DNA of 64,000 nt from Carettochelys insculpta (Eukaryota; Chordata; Testudines; Carettochelyidae): the NCBI RefSeq assembly GCF_033958435.1, contig NC_134141.1, positions 102,589,001-102,653,000 of the forward strand, given 5' to 3'. A model generated the notes under the pieces. That model saw nothing but the letters and a program-made list of their open reading frames with translations. It was not told where the DNA came from and did not search any database. The translations under genes were made by a program, and so were the position numbers. Position 1 is the stretch's first letter. Each line of letters begins with the position of its first letter. Positions 45,860 through 57,595 of this stretch are shown here, piece after piece.

Positions 45860-45985
45860 CTATAGCTCAGTGGCTAATGTGCTGAAATTCAAATCGATGC
45901 TCCCATTTGGCAAAGGGCAGACTTAAACCCAGGTCTTCCAGATCAATGGGAAGTGCCGTAACAATTCGATTAAAGCTTACAAAGG
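45860..45985 (+). repeat. Possible tRNA-derived SINE or old tRNA-like repeat
   Basis: TATAGCTCAGTGGCTAATG near 45861 resembles a pol III A box, and CAGACTTAAACCCAGG about 65 bp later resembles a decayed B box. There is no tRNA fold and no A-rich tail that I can see. Confidence 0.4.
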
Positions 45986-46344
45986 AGGAAGGCCTAATCA
46001 ACAAAACATATTTTGGTCCAAATTATTCATGACTTTATTTCACAGTTGGAAATCATTTCAGAGTCTGAAAAATGCATTTTCTGGTAGCTTCATTATTCAT
46101 GAAAAAGGGCTGCACTCTAGAGATAGCCTTGTACATGCAGGGCTTAGCATGCCATTCTCACTAGGGTCAACAAGCGATTTAACATGTTCCATCCTACAGA
46201 GTGCTCATCCTATATTAGCTGAGATTGCTGATCCACTATTCATTACCCAAGCTAAGGGGTAGATCATCATTTTCAAGCTAGTGCCAAGCAAGGGACAGCA
46301 CAATGTTATCCTGCCCCTGGAGTAGCCCAGGAGGGAGAGGATCA
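45986..46344. other. No recognised feature
   Basis: Unique-looking sequence. Confidence 0.35.
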
Positions 46345-46500
46345 TTCTAGAATCATAGGCTTGTAGGGCTGGAAAGGACTTCAGGAGGTCATCAAGTTCA
46401 GGTGCCTGCCTAGAGTAGGAGCAACCCTGATGAGATCATCCCAGCCAGGACTTTGTCAAGCCTGGACTTAAAAACCTCCAGGCATGGAGATTCCACCATC
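46345..46500 (-). repeat. CR1 LINE 3' UTR fragment
   Basis: The plus strand reads TAGAATCATAGGCTTGTAGG then GGACTTCAGGAGGTCATC, the complement of the CR1 3' end, through the terminal codons (complement of CTTTGTCAAGCCTGGACTT) to about 46500. Strongly 5'-truncated. Confidence 0.88.
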
Positions 46501-47357
46501 TGTCTGTGTGTCACTGTATCTTCTCTGTTCTCTTTTCTGCTCAGGGGAAGGAGTGCTCTGTTCCAGGGGTATACCCAACAAAGAGGATTCATCAGGCATG
46601 CTGGGACCTGATGTCAAAGCTCCACCCCATTGTGATCATTCTCTTTACCTGTGTGATGGGCGGGCAATGGAGCAGGCCTGCTCCATGAAGCAGATGTAGA
46701 TAGCACTGGTACAAGGGGGTAAAGAGGTATGCAGATAAACCATAGTCTGCCTGTATGTGATTCAGCACATAGGCCAAGTGTCATTATTTATTTTCCCTCT
46801 TGTATAATAGTATTTTATATACAATTATTTAAATATTTCTAAAATCAATTACTTCTCTCTTCACTCCCTGCTGCCTTGTGCAACTTTCACTTCTCACCCA
46901 CAAAGGTAACTGTCTAATGTGCAAGTGTGTTCTCATTTGAACTCAAACACACAACTGTGTTCCAACAAGTGTGTTCACTTAAACATCAACCAATCAACTG
47001 AATAGGGACATTTAATCATTAATATCAGTACTTGCAATAATTGCCACAGAAATTCCACATGATTCATTGTTTTGGGTCCAGAACCCTCCGTAGTTTCATA
47101 TGAAACCTTTTATAGCCTGCCACACAGAAATATTACCCATTAAACCACTAATGGTTGATGTCTGTACAGCCAAGTGTGAGAGCCTAAAAGAGTTGTAGGT
47201 AAAATCACCTCTTTTAAGACTGAAACTGCAGATGAGTCTGTGTTGCAGCAAAATTCAGAACCTGATACAAGGCTGCTGGTCTAATTGTCCATAACTATCC
47301 TTTGTATTACTCTAGTGTCCAGGAGCCCTACTCATGGATCAAACCCCATTATACATA
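46501..47357. other. No recognised feature
   Basis: No recognised feature. Confidence 0.35.
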
Positions 47358-47455
47358 GTCTCGGGGGTAGCCATGTTAGTCTGGAGCATGACAAATAACA
47401 AGTAGTCCTCTAGCACCTTAGAGACTAACAAATGTATTAGAGCATGAGCTTTTGT
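47358..47455 (-). mobile_element. Penelope-like tail fragment
   Basis: The plus strand has GGTAGCCATGTTAGTCTGGA, TAGCACCTTAGAGACTAAC and AGCATGAGCTTTTGTG, the complement of the tail that follows the hammerhead-like GAAAGC..GCTC block at 24956-25010. The catalytic CTGATGA portion is not preserved. Confidence 0.6.
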
Positions 47456-49076
47456 GTTTGATGCTATAGAAACACAACATAAAGACGGCTTTTGACTCAG
47501 CTTTCTGCCATCCTCCAAAAGAGGTTAGTGACAGGGAGGAAATAAATAAGACCCATCTACTGACTGATCTCCGTTAAAATATACTCTTTGCCAACTCTTA
47601 CTGCAAAGTGGCATCTGTGGAAAGACGTGATTTCATTTCCCTCCCCTTATACTTAGAATGGGAAGTCCATGTGGTAACCACACAGTAATAGATAAATGTT
47701 TACTTTGTAATGACTTTTCCTGTACCTATGAATTTCTAATGTAGTCACAGCTGCTGTATTTAGATGCCTGAATAAAGAGGAAGATATACTATGCTTAGTT
47801 AACTACTTCTCCAAAGCTGAACAAAGATTAGAAACAACAGAAAATTAGTTTACCACCAAGATATGCTGATTACAAATGAGTTTTTTTGCATTGAGTCCAT
47901 TTATTGTGTATTTTCTTGAATTGAAGGATCCTGTTTTGGTGAAAAAAATCCTCATTTCTTTTTCTGAGGAGAAAAAGCTTCATCTTCAAGTTTATATTAA
48001 AATAAAACAGGCTATCACATTAGTCTACTTGATGCCAAGTTTGAAGGTTTTGGTTCTTGGTTCACACGGACTTACTGGATATATTGCTGTACAAAATGCA
48101 TTGATTACTACCTCAGGAAGTATGAGATCATGTGCTTTTTATAAACCAGAATGGCACTGAATGAAGGAAATTGCCTAGTTATTTCCTTTACTCAGTACAA
48201 AAATCATACTTATTAGTCATTTAATTATTAGCGCAAAAATTAATTTGTGATAATGAAGAACAATATTAGTTAATAATTAGGGAAATGAGAACTTAGTAAG
48301 TTATTCAAATAGCTCTGGTTCTTCTGTTTCCTGAATAAAGTATATTAACTTGAGTTTGAAAGTGTGTTCGCTAATTGTCTCTCAGAATGTGGGAGAGATT
48401 TGGCATTTCAGCAGAGAAGACACAATATAGTTTTAAAAGCAGTACATCCTGCAAAGCGCATACATTTTTGACTCAGATTTACAAATGTTTAATTTTAAGC
48501 ACATATTGAAACCTCTTCTTATTTGGCAAAGCACATACATTTACGCTTAAATCCTAATGGAAATCCTTGGGATTTAAACACTTGCTTAACTGCTTTGTTA
48601 AGTGGCTGAATTTTATAAATGTTGTCTTCTACCTTAAAAACGCATTGGGCTGACAGAACTGGCATTTAAATGTTCAAAATGCTTCCCCCTAGATAAGATG
48701 GATGAGCTCTTAACCATGTTTTTGTCTTTTATTTTTCAGCTTTTAGCTGCTGGATTGCAGGACGTGAAATAGAGAAGCTGAATTATGATGCTAAACTATC
48801 CAGCTTTAACATCACTGGTTTATAGAGGTCATATTTTTTCCTTATCTAAAATGTTGGGATTTGAGTTCCTTTGTGATAAGATCCAATAATTTGTATCAAA
48901 CCTACCAAATAAATATATGCCACATTGTATCATACCTTATGTACGTATCAGACTGAGTAGGAGATAAAACTCTTAAAGAGCACTAAAAATGGATGAAATT
49001 CTAGTAAAATGGTTGCAAATTCAGTAAGCTTAAATTTTTTGACCAAGTGCAGTAGATTATAAACCTAGAAAGATCA
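47456..49076. other. No recognised gene
   Basis: AT-rich. A polypyrimidine tract plus CAG at 48727-48739 looks like a splice acceptor, but the sequence after it closes after about ten codons and shows no protein similarity. Confidence 0.35.
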
Positions 49077-49250
49077 AAACAAAGAATCCTGTGGCACCTC
49101 AAGGACTAGCAGATTTATTTGGGCATAAAATGCAGCTAATGAATTGGGTTTTTGGCCATGAAAGCTTATGCCCAAATAAATCTGTTCGTCTTTAAGGTGC
49201 CACAGGACTCCTGTTGTTCTTGCAGATACGGGCTAACATGGTTTTATCTT
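49077..49250. mobile_element. Penelope-like tail, inverted pair
   Basis: The left arm (49077-49126, antisense: CCTGTGGCACCTCAAGGAC, TTTATTTGGGCAT) and right arm (49168-49218, sense: ATGCCCAAATAAATCTG, AAGGTGCCACAGGACTCC) pair almost perfectly around a ~41-bp loop. The sense copy extends to GGGCTAACATGG near 49240. This looks like a 5'-inverted insertion of one tail. Confidence 0.72.
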
Positions 49251-50639
49251 CTGATCATCTAGTCTTTCCTACTGTATAACAGGACTGAATTAATTCCTTG
49301 AATTAATAACTGTTTGAACTTAAACTTATAATTTAGAAAAATCTGATCTTTATTAAAAAATTAGTAAATTACATGTTCCAATGATTAGTTATCCTCACTG
49401 TTAAAAATTTGGTTTGATTTCCAGGCTTCAACTTGCAGCCACCGAATATGATTATATCTTTGTCTGCTCTAGTAAAGAGTGCATTGTCAATTTTTTGTTA
49501 CCCATGCAGACAGTTACAAAATCAAATCACCCTATAAAATTCTTTTTGTTAAGCTAAGTAATTTGCATTCCATGGGGCTATCACCAGAAGGCATGTTTTC
49601 CTATCCTTTACCATTTTCATGGCTTTTGTCTGGCTACACAGATAGACATATACACATGTACATAGATAATTTCATCAGGTTTTATAAATACATTTTGATG
49701 CCAGTGTTTATCTATGTACATAATAGCCACAACAATACACTGTGGACTTGTACATGAAAGAAAAATTGTTAGTGCTAGAAGAGGTTAAAAATGGCTTTCT
49801 GTCAAAATAGAAAACTTTCCAGACGAACATACCGATTTCAATGCAATTTTGTTTCAGGAAAATGTTGGAGTGAAGTTGATCACAATGGAATGTTTTCCCT
49901 TTTTATATTTCAAAATGACTTTTCATTTTGCAATTTTTTTTCATATTTTAAGTTATAATACACAAACACCATAGCTGAAAGCAAAATTTTAAATTTTATT
50001 GAAAAGGAGCTTTTCAACTGACCTGAGACAGTTTTTTAAAAAGTTTTTGTGTGAGATTTCAAAATATGTTTTTATTCGGCCTGGGAACAAACACCAACAT
50101 TTGAAATACTGGAATTTCCCATGAAACAGAAGCGTGGGTTCTCACACTGTTCTTATTTCATTCGTCTATACTGAAGACTTTTTCTAGACGTCCAGGAACT
50201 TTCAAAAGTTTTGTGGGAAGGATACTTGTCCACACATAGGGTACTGCTGCTGAGAAGTACAGAGAGACTATCACAGAGAATTCCTCTTTTAAGTCAGTAG
50301 TCAGATATGGGTCCATCTCAAACTAATTAAAAAAACCTGCATAGCTTATTGATTACATGAAACACAAGCATTGACTAAAGCAATGTAACACTGAAGTCTT
50401 GATGGCACCATTAACACGCCTGATGATAGCATTTATGTTTATAAACACTGACTAGTAAGCATCTTCCACTAGGTTTTAAAATGGTAGCTGAATATTATGA
50501 AACTTACAATCTTTAATTGTTTAAAGGAAGTGAGGACACAAGATAGTAGTATGACTGTACAGCAGGGTCTCAACATTTGTGAGGCTTCTGTATTCAGAAC
50601 CCTAGAGAATGTTGATTTTCATGAATGCGTGTGTGGGGG
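49251..50639. other. No recognised gene; T-rich repeat-like segment
   Basis: The segment 49800-50130 (TTTTCATTTTGCAATTTTTTT and neighbours) may be an old interspersed repeat similar in style to 25700-25850, but I cannot name it. The remainder is featureless. Confidence 0.35.
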
Positions 50640-50930
50640 GGTGGGGCTTGGAGCCCCAGAAGCAGCAGGGGTGGGCACTCTCAGCCCTGGGGCCCTGGAG
50701 AAGCGGTGGCTGCCGGGGCTCCTGCCCCCAGGTCCTGGGGAAGTGGTGGCTGCTGGCGCTCCTGACCCAGGGTCCTGGGGAAGCCACAGCTGCCAGCACT
50801 TCCTGCCCAGGGCCCTGGGAAGTAGCAGCTGTCAGCACTCCCTGCCCAGGGCCCGGGGAAGCCACGACAGCCATCAGCACTCCCTGCCTGGAGCCCCAGG
50901 GGAGCCACAACAGCCATCAGCACTCCCGGT
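50640..50930. repeat. GC-rich minisatellite, ~40-bp unit
   Basis: From about 50705 a unit of roughly 40 bp, such as GCAGCTGTCAGCACTCCCTG followed by CCCAGGGCCCGGGGAA, is repeated about six times with substitutions. The 146-codon ORF across it is a translation of the repeat, not a gene. Confidence 0.8.
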
Positions 50931-51424
50931 ACTGTAATTAACAATTTCTGTGGGGGTATTTGGAGAGATATGAATGCTCTTACCAGCAAAGAGTGACGAT
51001 ATTGCTTAAATACAATGATAAATGTATGTAGAGCTTATTTTATGACTTTATTAGGCATTGGTTTAAAGTATGACATTTATTGTTTATATGGATCAAAGAC
51101 CTTGATTCATTGACCACAATAAATTAGTCACTGAGCTCTGCTCATTGTGATAATACTCCAATTCAGCATCTCCCTCTTCTGCACAAAGTTTGCCTTTATC
51201 TCTTCCAAGTGTTTGGATACTCTTCATGATTTCAAGTAATTTTCCTTTTAGTAACAGCCATGGGCTATTTTATCATTATTGAAAGCAAAAGCATGCAAAT
51301 GAGCATGGCCCTAAATGACAGTGATGGAAACTCTGCATGTTCTACAGTCTAACATTTATCTTCCTGTTCTCTTTTAATGTAATAGTTTTAGCTGTGTTAC
51401 TTTGTGCAGAAAGCATACTATAGG
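50931..51424. other. No recognised feature
   Basis: AT-rich unique-looking sequence. Confidence 0.35.
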
Positions 51425-51735
51425 TGTAGCCCAAGGACCAGTGCAGTTCAGCCCCAGCCCTGGGACTTACAAGTTGTGGACTACAAACTGCAGCATGCTG
51501 GGAGGACTCCCTAGTTCCTGCCAGGATGTGTGCACCCTGCTCCCAGCAGGGTCCCAAGAGAGACTGAGCTGAAACAGCATGCAGGCTGCAGGCAGAAGAG
51601 TGGGGTTGCTGAACTGTGATCCTGTTTTGTGTTTTTCTACAGAATAAAGCCTGTTCTTGGCGGTTTGTCTGAGTGGGTCTGGTCTGAGGTACACACACAC
51701 ATTAACACACAACACAGAGCACACCAAGGAGCCAT
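51425..51735 (+). repeat. Possible old LTR with AATAAA
   Basis: It starts near TGTAGCCC, has GC-rich sequence, AATAAA at 51643-51648 and a short T/G-rich tail (GTCTGAGTGGGTCTGG) ending in an ACAC run. The composition resembles U3-R-U5 of an LTR but the ends are not clear and no partner or target duplication was found. Confidence 0.28.
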
Positions 51736-51744
51736 AGGCCTAGT

Positions 51745-52026
51745 CGCTCGGTGGTGATGGATGGCAGAATAAGGACCAATGGTCTGAAGTTACAGAGGGA
51801 GAGATGTAGGTTGAAGATTAGGAAAAACTATGTTACCAGGAGGGTGGTGAAGCACGGGCATGCTTTACCTAGAGAGGTGGTGGAATCTCTATCACTAGAC
51901 ATTTCTAAGTCCTGGATTGACAAAATCCTGGCTGGGATGATTTAGTTAGGGTTAGTCCTGCTTTAGGTAGGGGGCTGGGCTAGATGACCTATTAAGGTCC
52001 CTTCCCGCCCTAGGATTCTATGATTA
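51745..52026 (+). repeat. CR1 LINE 3' end
   Basis: Encodes RTNGLKLQRERCRLKIRKNY, then ALPREVVESLSLDISKSW and IDKILAGMI (ORF 51751-51945), followed by the CR1 3' UTR with GGGGCTGGGCTAGATGACCT and the octamer-type end GGATTCTATGATTACTATG. A 5'-truncated copy; the open frame is preserved over only 64 codons. Confidence 0.9.
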
Positions 52027-53037
52027 CTATGACTCTCTTGTCCATCTAATTGATCATGCATATCCAGTCAGATCTGTGGCCACCTAATGATGTCTCCCAC
52101 AGTGTCTGCAACTAGATACATCAGAAATGCAAGGTATGCTCTCATGGGAAGTTTCTTTCTAATCCTATTACTTAAAAGATGGGTTTATGCACTAAAACCA
52201 TGGGAATTTATATGTTTTTGTTGACAGTTTTAAATATTTTAAGATAATTGTTGATTTTCTCAATCTCTATATGTAAGTCCAATGCATCTTTGAACCGTTC
52301 TATACTCTTGACATCAGTGATTGTGGTGATTGACCAACTTAACAGGATGTTGCTCTAGGTTACTGTTTCCTTGCAGCTAATTCCTAATGCTTTTGAGTCA
52401 GGGCAGATTTTTAATATGGCATTTTACCAGAATCAGATAATCAAAATAGGGTTTTTTTTATCCATTAGTTAAAACAAGTTAAGGGAATTAAACAGCAGTA
52501 ATTCTTACTAACCACATATTTTTGTGGGTTACTTTGATTATTAATGTTACCTTTTGAAGTAAGTAACCTGATGCTTCGTCAGTATTTCAAATTTATAGCA
52601 ATTACTCTTTTCATTTACAAGTCAGTGAGATTAGGGGACTGAAGATGAGAAAGATACAGAAAAAAAGAGACCGATATTTGCATTTAATTCATTATACTAT
52701 AGCTTCCTCATTGCTCAGCCAGTAATTTCTATTTTAAATTCCACTTGCTATTTATGTGCTGTGGACTAAATGTATGGTGCATACAAAATACTATTTTATT
52801 GTATAATGAATTTTGAACAAACTATTCCCCCCAAGTGCTTTCCAGAATTAAACAACACAGGCCAACAGTCATTAAGGTACATACTGAATCATGAAAACTC
52901 CCATTAACATTAATGGGACTTTAGCATATTCAGATGGGAGGAACAGGATGGCAGAAGGAGTTGGTTTTCCTGGCTATTGATCACAAGCAAGGAGTCTGGA
53001 GTATCTCAGCTTCAAGAAATGGACTAAGGGATTCATA
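52027..53037. other. No recognised feature
   Basis: AT-rich sequence without recognised features. Confidence 0.35.
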
Positions 53038-55085
53038 AGAATCATAGAATTCTAGGGCTGGAAGGGACCTCAGGAGGTCATCTAGTCCAGCCCCTTGCCT
53101 GTAGCAGGATCAACACCAGCTAAATAATCCCACCCTGGACTCTGTGAAGACGGGACTTAAAAATTTCTAGAGATGAAGAGTCCACCACCTCTCTAGATAA
53201 TGCATTCCAGTGCATCACCACCCTCCTAGTGAACTAGTTGTTCCTAATATCCAACCTACACTTCTCCCTCTGTAACTTCAGACCATTGCTCCTTGTTCTG
53301 CCATCTGTCACTACTGAGAACAGCCTCTCTCCATTCTCTTTAGACTAACCCCCCACCTTCAGGAAGTTGAAGGCTGATATCTAATCACCCCTCACTCTTC
53401 TCTGCTGCACATCCCTCAGCCTCTCCTCATAGGTCATGTGCTATGCCCCGTAATCATTTTGTTGCCCTCAGTTGGACCTTCAACGTATGCATCCACATCC
53501 TTTCTCTATTGGTGGGCCTAGAACACATCTTTGGGGCACTCCACTTGAAATCAACCACCAACCAGACATTGAGCCATTGACCACTACCAGTTGGGCCTGA
53601 CCCTCTAGCCAGCTTTCTATCCACCTTACAGTCTACTTATCCAATCCATACTTCCTTAACTTATGGGCAAGAATATTGTGGAAGACTGTATCAAAAGCTT
53701 TGCTAAAGTCAAGGTATATCACATCCATTGACTTACGCATGTCCACAGAGCCAGTTACCTTGTCATAGAAGGTAATCAGATTGGTAAGGCTTGACTTGCC
53801 CTTGGTCAGTCCATATTGACTGTTCCTAATCTCTTTCCCCTCTTGTAAGTGCTTCAAAATGGACTCCTTGAGGCTTCCCTCCTGGATTTTTCCAGGGACT
53901 GAGATAAGGCTGACTGGTCTATAGTTTCCTGGATTGTCCTTTGGGTACCACATTTGCCTTTTTCCCATCATCTGGGACCTCTCCTGATCTCCACATGTTT
54001 TGAAAGATAATGGCCAAAGGCTTTCCAATGACATTTGCCAGTTCCCTCAGTACCCTTGATGCATTAAATCTGGACCCATGGATTTGTGTATGTCTAGCTT
54101 TTCTAAATGGCGCCTAACCTGTTCTTTCTCCACCGAGAGCTGCCTACCTTCTTCCCATAGTGCATTGCCTAGTGTAGTACTCTGACAGCTGACCTTATCG
54201 GTGAAGAAAGAGGCAAAAAACATTGAATACTTCAGCTTTTTATACATCTGTTACAAGGTTACATCTCTCATCCAGTAAAGTCCCCATGCCCCCTTTTTTA
54301 TTGTTAACATGCTTGTAAAAACCCTTCTTGTTACCCTTCACATTCCTTGCTAGCTGCAGTTCCCATTGCTCTTTCACCTTTTTGATTACTTCTTGCATTC
54401 TCAAGCAACATATTTATCCTCTTCCTTAGTCATCTGTCCATGTGTCCACTTCTTATGTCCATCCTTTTTGAGTTTAAGCTCAGCAAGAATTTCCCTGGTA
54501 AGCCAAGGTGGTTGCCTCTCGTGCTTGCTTTTCTTACTGTGCATCGGGATGGTTTGTTCCTGGCCTTCAGTAAGGCTTCCTTAAAATACTTCCAGTTCTC
54601 CTGGACTCCTTTCCTTGTCATATTAGCTTCCCAGGGGATCCAGCCCATCAGTTCTCTGAAGGAGTCAAAGTCTGTTCTTCTGAAATCCCAGGTCTGTATT
54701 TTACTGCTCACCTTTCTTCCTTTTGTCAGGATTCTGAAATCTACCATGGTCACTGCAGCCCAGGTTGCCACCCACTTCTACTTCTAGTAGTTGCTCCCTG
54801 TTTGTGAGCAGTAGGTCAAGCTGTGCATGGGCCCTGGTCAGTTCCTTCAGCACTTGTACCAGGAAGTTATTCCCAGTATTCTCCAAAACCTTCCTGGATT
54901 GTTTGTGTGCTGCTGTGTTGGTCTCCCGACAGATGTCAGGGTGATTAATGTACCCCATGAGAACCAGGGCCTGTGATCTGAAAGTTTCTCTTAGTTACCC
55001 GAGGAAAGCCTCACTACCTCATCCAGCTGATCTGGTGATCTATAGCAGACACCAACCACAACATCAGCTCTGTTGTTTCTGCCTC
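53038..55085 (-). pseudogene. CR1 LINE pol, internally deleted and broken
   Basis: On the minus strand: endonuclease part (GRNNRADVVVGVCYRSPDQ in 54991-55182; AHAQLDLLLTNREQLLEVEV in 54701-54958); then the pre-polymerase linker (EKEQVRRHLEKLDIHKSMGP); then reverse transcriptase motifs (NPGNYRPVSLISVPGKI; MDVIYLDFSKAFDTVFHNIL, 53633-54034). The polymerase YxDD-type (FADD) region is absent: around 53490 the sequence passes from the motif-B region directly to the carboxyl end and 3' UTR, which ends at the octamer TTCTATGATTC (complement of 53038-53060). Several stops. The 5' end is truncated, and a MITE sits at 55089. Confidence 0.88.
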
Positions 55086-55088
55086 TAA

Positions 55089-55389
55089 GGCCGTGTCTAC
55101 ACGTGCCCCAAACTTCGAAATGGCCACGCAAATGGCCATTTCGAAGTTTACTAATGAAGCACTGAAATTCCCATGAGCTCATAAGGGGACTTCGAAGTAG
55201 GCGGCGTCCTTTCGAAAAGGAGCCCCGTCAGGACGAGATGTGTGGCGGGAAGCCGCATCAATTTCGAAGTGCTGCTGCCGCCCGCGTGCTAATGAAGCGC
55301 TGAATATGCATTTCAGCGCTTCATTAGTAAATTTCGAAATGGCCATTTGTGTGGCCATTTCGAAGTTTGGGGCACGTGTAGACGTAGCC
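55089..55389. mobile_element. Palindromic MITE, short form
   Basis: Ends GGCCGTGTCTACACGTGCCC and GGGGCACGTGTAGACGTAGCC-like, flanked by TAA on both sides (55086-55088, 55390-55392). The terminal ~70 bp on each side are inverted copies containing CTTCGAAATGGCCA and a GGCCATTTCGAAG partner. Compared with 59463-59898 the inner left half is missing. Non-coding. Confidence 0.92.
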
Positions 55390-55392
55390 TAA

Positions 55393-56179
55393 GAATGGCA
55401 GGAGACTTTCCTGTTCCACAACATGGGAGGGATCAGCTGCATCCAACCCTGTGAAAAAACCTCCAGTGGATAAGGAGGCCTGAGGCATATCAATCTACAC
55501 ATGATGATGGTTTCCAGGGGCTTCCATGTGGAGTCGCTGCAGAGCCCACCCCCATTTAAGATCTTTGGTGGAGAGGGGGAGAGTTCCTGGCATTGATGGG
55601 GCTTTAGGAAGGGGAGATGCAGGCCAACATGCATCTCTTAAGGGAGGCACAGAGAGTAAGCATGCCCTGGGGCCTGCATGAAAAAGGGCTGCTGGACTCT
55701 CTGTGTGTGTCTGGGGGCGAGGGAGGGGTGGAATTCCTTGGGAGCAGTACGGGGATAAATAGCATATTTCATTTCAGATCTTATCTTCACTGTTCCAACT
55801 ATCATACGTTTCACACATACCTCACATGGGTTTGGCAGCTTCAGTATTCTAAGACTCCAGCTGTCCATTTTGCACTTACAGGTCACCTGGCTTGATTCTA
55901 TTTCACCACTTGGCAACTCCAAACTAGGCCTGGAACGAGAGTGGTAGCAGGATGGAGGACCTGTAAATGGCTACCTGTGGCGTTCATGTCTCACGTGAGC
56001 CCAGTGACTCTTTGATGCCCCTTTGCAGAGAGGACTGAGCAGAGACACAGACAGCTGGACAATGGAAGGTGGAAGAGATCACTTTGATTGTAAGGTCTTT
56101 AGGGCAACGAGTGTCTTTTTGTTCTGTATTCACTGGAGCTGACAGCCACCCTGGGCCTGGGAGCAAGGTGGGCAGGGTC
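55393..56179. other. No recognised feature
   Basis: Could include part of the CR1 beyond the MITE, but I see no CR1 protein similarity here. Confidence 0.35.
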
Positions 56180-56410
56180 CCACTTCACACCCCCAGAAGT
56201 GGTGGAGCCTCGGTCAGAAGGGGTGCAAAGCACTGCCTGAAACAGTGCTGGGTCCCCCAGGCACACAGAGGAGTGGAGCCGTGCTCCCCTGGCGTTTGAA
56301 AGAGGTCTGGGGCTCTGTCCAGAGCTCTCCCACAGGAGCAGCAGCTGAGAACTCCTAGTCCCTTTAAAATGCTGGGTCCCTGTGCAGTTGCCCCCTTGTC
56401 TCCTCCTCTC
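56180..56410 (+). repeat. Old dispersed repeat, similar to 640-785
   Basis: The block CCCTTTAAAATGCTGGGTCC followed by GTGCAGTTGCCCCCTT matches in order the sequence at about 728-770. Both are decayed; family not identified. Confidence 0.4.
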
Positions 56411-56673
56411 CAGCCCCCATTTGCAGGCCTGTCTGTATTTATACAGCACCAAGCACAATGTGTACTGTTCCCTGACCCGGGGCCCCCAGCTGCTTCCCTA
56501 GGACAAATTAAATAGCAGTAATAGTAGTAAGAAGAGAGGGAGAGAAAGGAGAGACGAGAGGGTAAGTGCAGTGCTGTGACAATGCAATCCATGTCCAATG
56601 TGCCCAGATATAGAAATTCTTTGAAACAAAGTAATCTTTTTCTAAATGTTTGTGTTCGATTAGGGACCTATGG

Positions 56674-57587
56674 CAGGAGTGGGGAATCCCCAGCCGACGG
56701 TCTGGATCCTGGCTGTGGTGTGTCTGGATCTGGACTCCAAGGCTCAGGGTTCTCTTCCATGGCATCTGGCCTATGGCAGAGTGCAGGGTGCAGAGCCCCG
56801 AGCCTCATGGGTGGGATCAGGCAAAGCTGTGGTCTGGATCCAGTCCTAAGGCTTGGTCAGGAGCCAGGATCTGGGGGACAGGAAGTGGCTCCTGGCTCTG
56901 CAGCCTGTTGCTGCTGTTCTCCCAGCCAAGGGAAGGGAGTGGGGGGAGCAGTGGTGCCCTGGGCAGCCTGACCAGAGGCTTCGTACTGCTGCTCTGATTT
57001 GCCAGAATTCTGTCCAATCAAAGAAGTGGAGTGGGGGACGGGGTGCCTGGGAACAGTGGGGAAGGGGTGCAGAGCCATGTGTGTCTGGGGTTGCTGCAAA
57101 GGTAAGTGCACACATCTCTCACCCCCAGAAAGATCCTGAGCCCCCTCCCATCCAGACCCCCACTCCCACCCCCTTTCTGAGCCCTCCTGCTCTCCCTTCC
57201 CACCCAGACTCCCCACCTACACCCTGCTCTGCCCCCTCCCTCCCAGAGCCCTGATCCCCACCATGACCCCTCCTTTCCAGACGCCACCCTCCTGCAACCT
57301 CCTGCACCCTTCCTCTCACCTAGACCCACACCCCTAACATGCTCCTGCACCCCTCCCACCCACACTCTCACCCCTCTCCTACACTACCCTCCTGGCCCAG
57401 AGCACCCAGCCCACTCCTGCACTTTCCCTCCTGCCTTGGTCCCATAGCCCTGGCCCCCATACAATCAGGGACCACATCAATGAGGGGTTTATTTTATATT
57501 TGTTTTGTTTTATTACTTCTCACTTCTGTGGCCCCAAACTGATTTGTCTGCAGGTCAGCGGCCCCTGACCTGAAACAGGTTCCCCCG
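56674..57587. mobile_element. Possible hAT-type element (non-autonomous)
   Basis: Left end CAGGAGTGGGGAATCCCC; right end, read on the minus strand, GCCGGGGGAACCTGTTTCAG. I recognise this pair as a worn CAGGGGTGGGGAACC-type hAT terminus. Flanking 8-mers ACCTATGG (56666-56673) and GCATATGG (57588-57595) match at six of eight positions. The interior includes a C-rich polypyrimidine stretch (57115-57440) and no transposase motif. Confidence 0.45.
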
Positions 57588-57595
57588 GCATATGG

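Noticed and set aside
48727..48800. Splice-acceptor-like tract followed by a short open stretch
   Set aside because: The frame closes after about ten codons, no protein similarity, no matching donor that I could identify.
50497..50937. 146-codon ORF
   Set aside because: More than half is minisatellite translated in frame.
55389..55634. 81-codon minus ORF as continuation of CR1 beyond the MITE
   Set aside because: No similarity to CR1 endonuclease in its frame; left unassigned.
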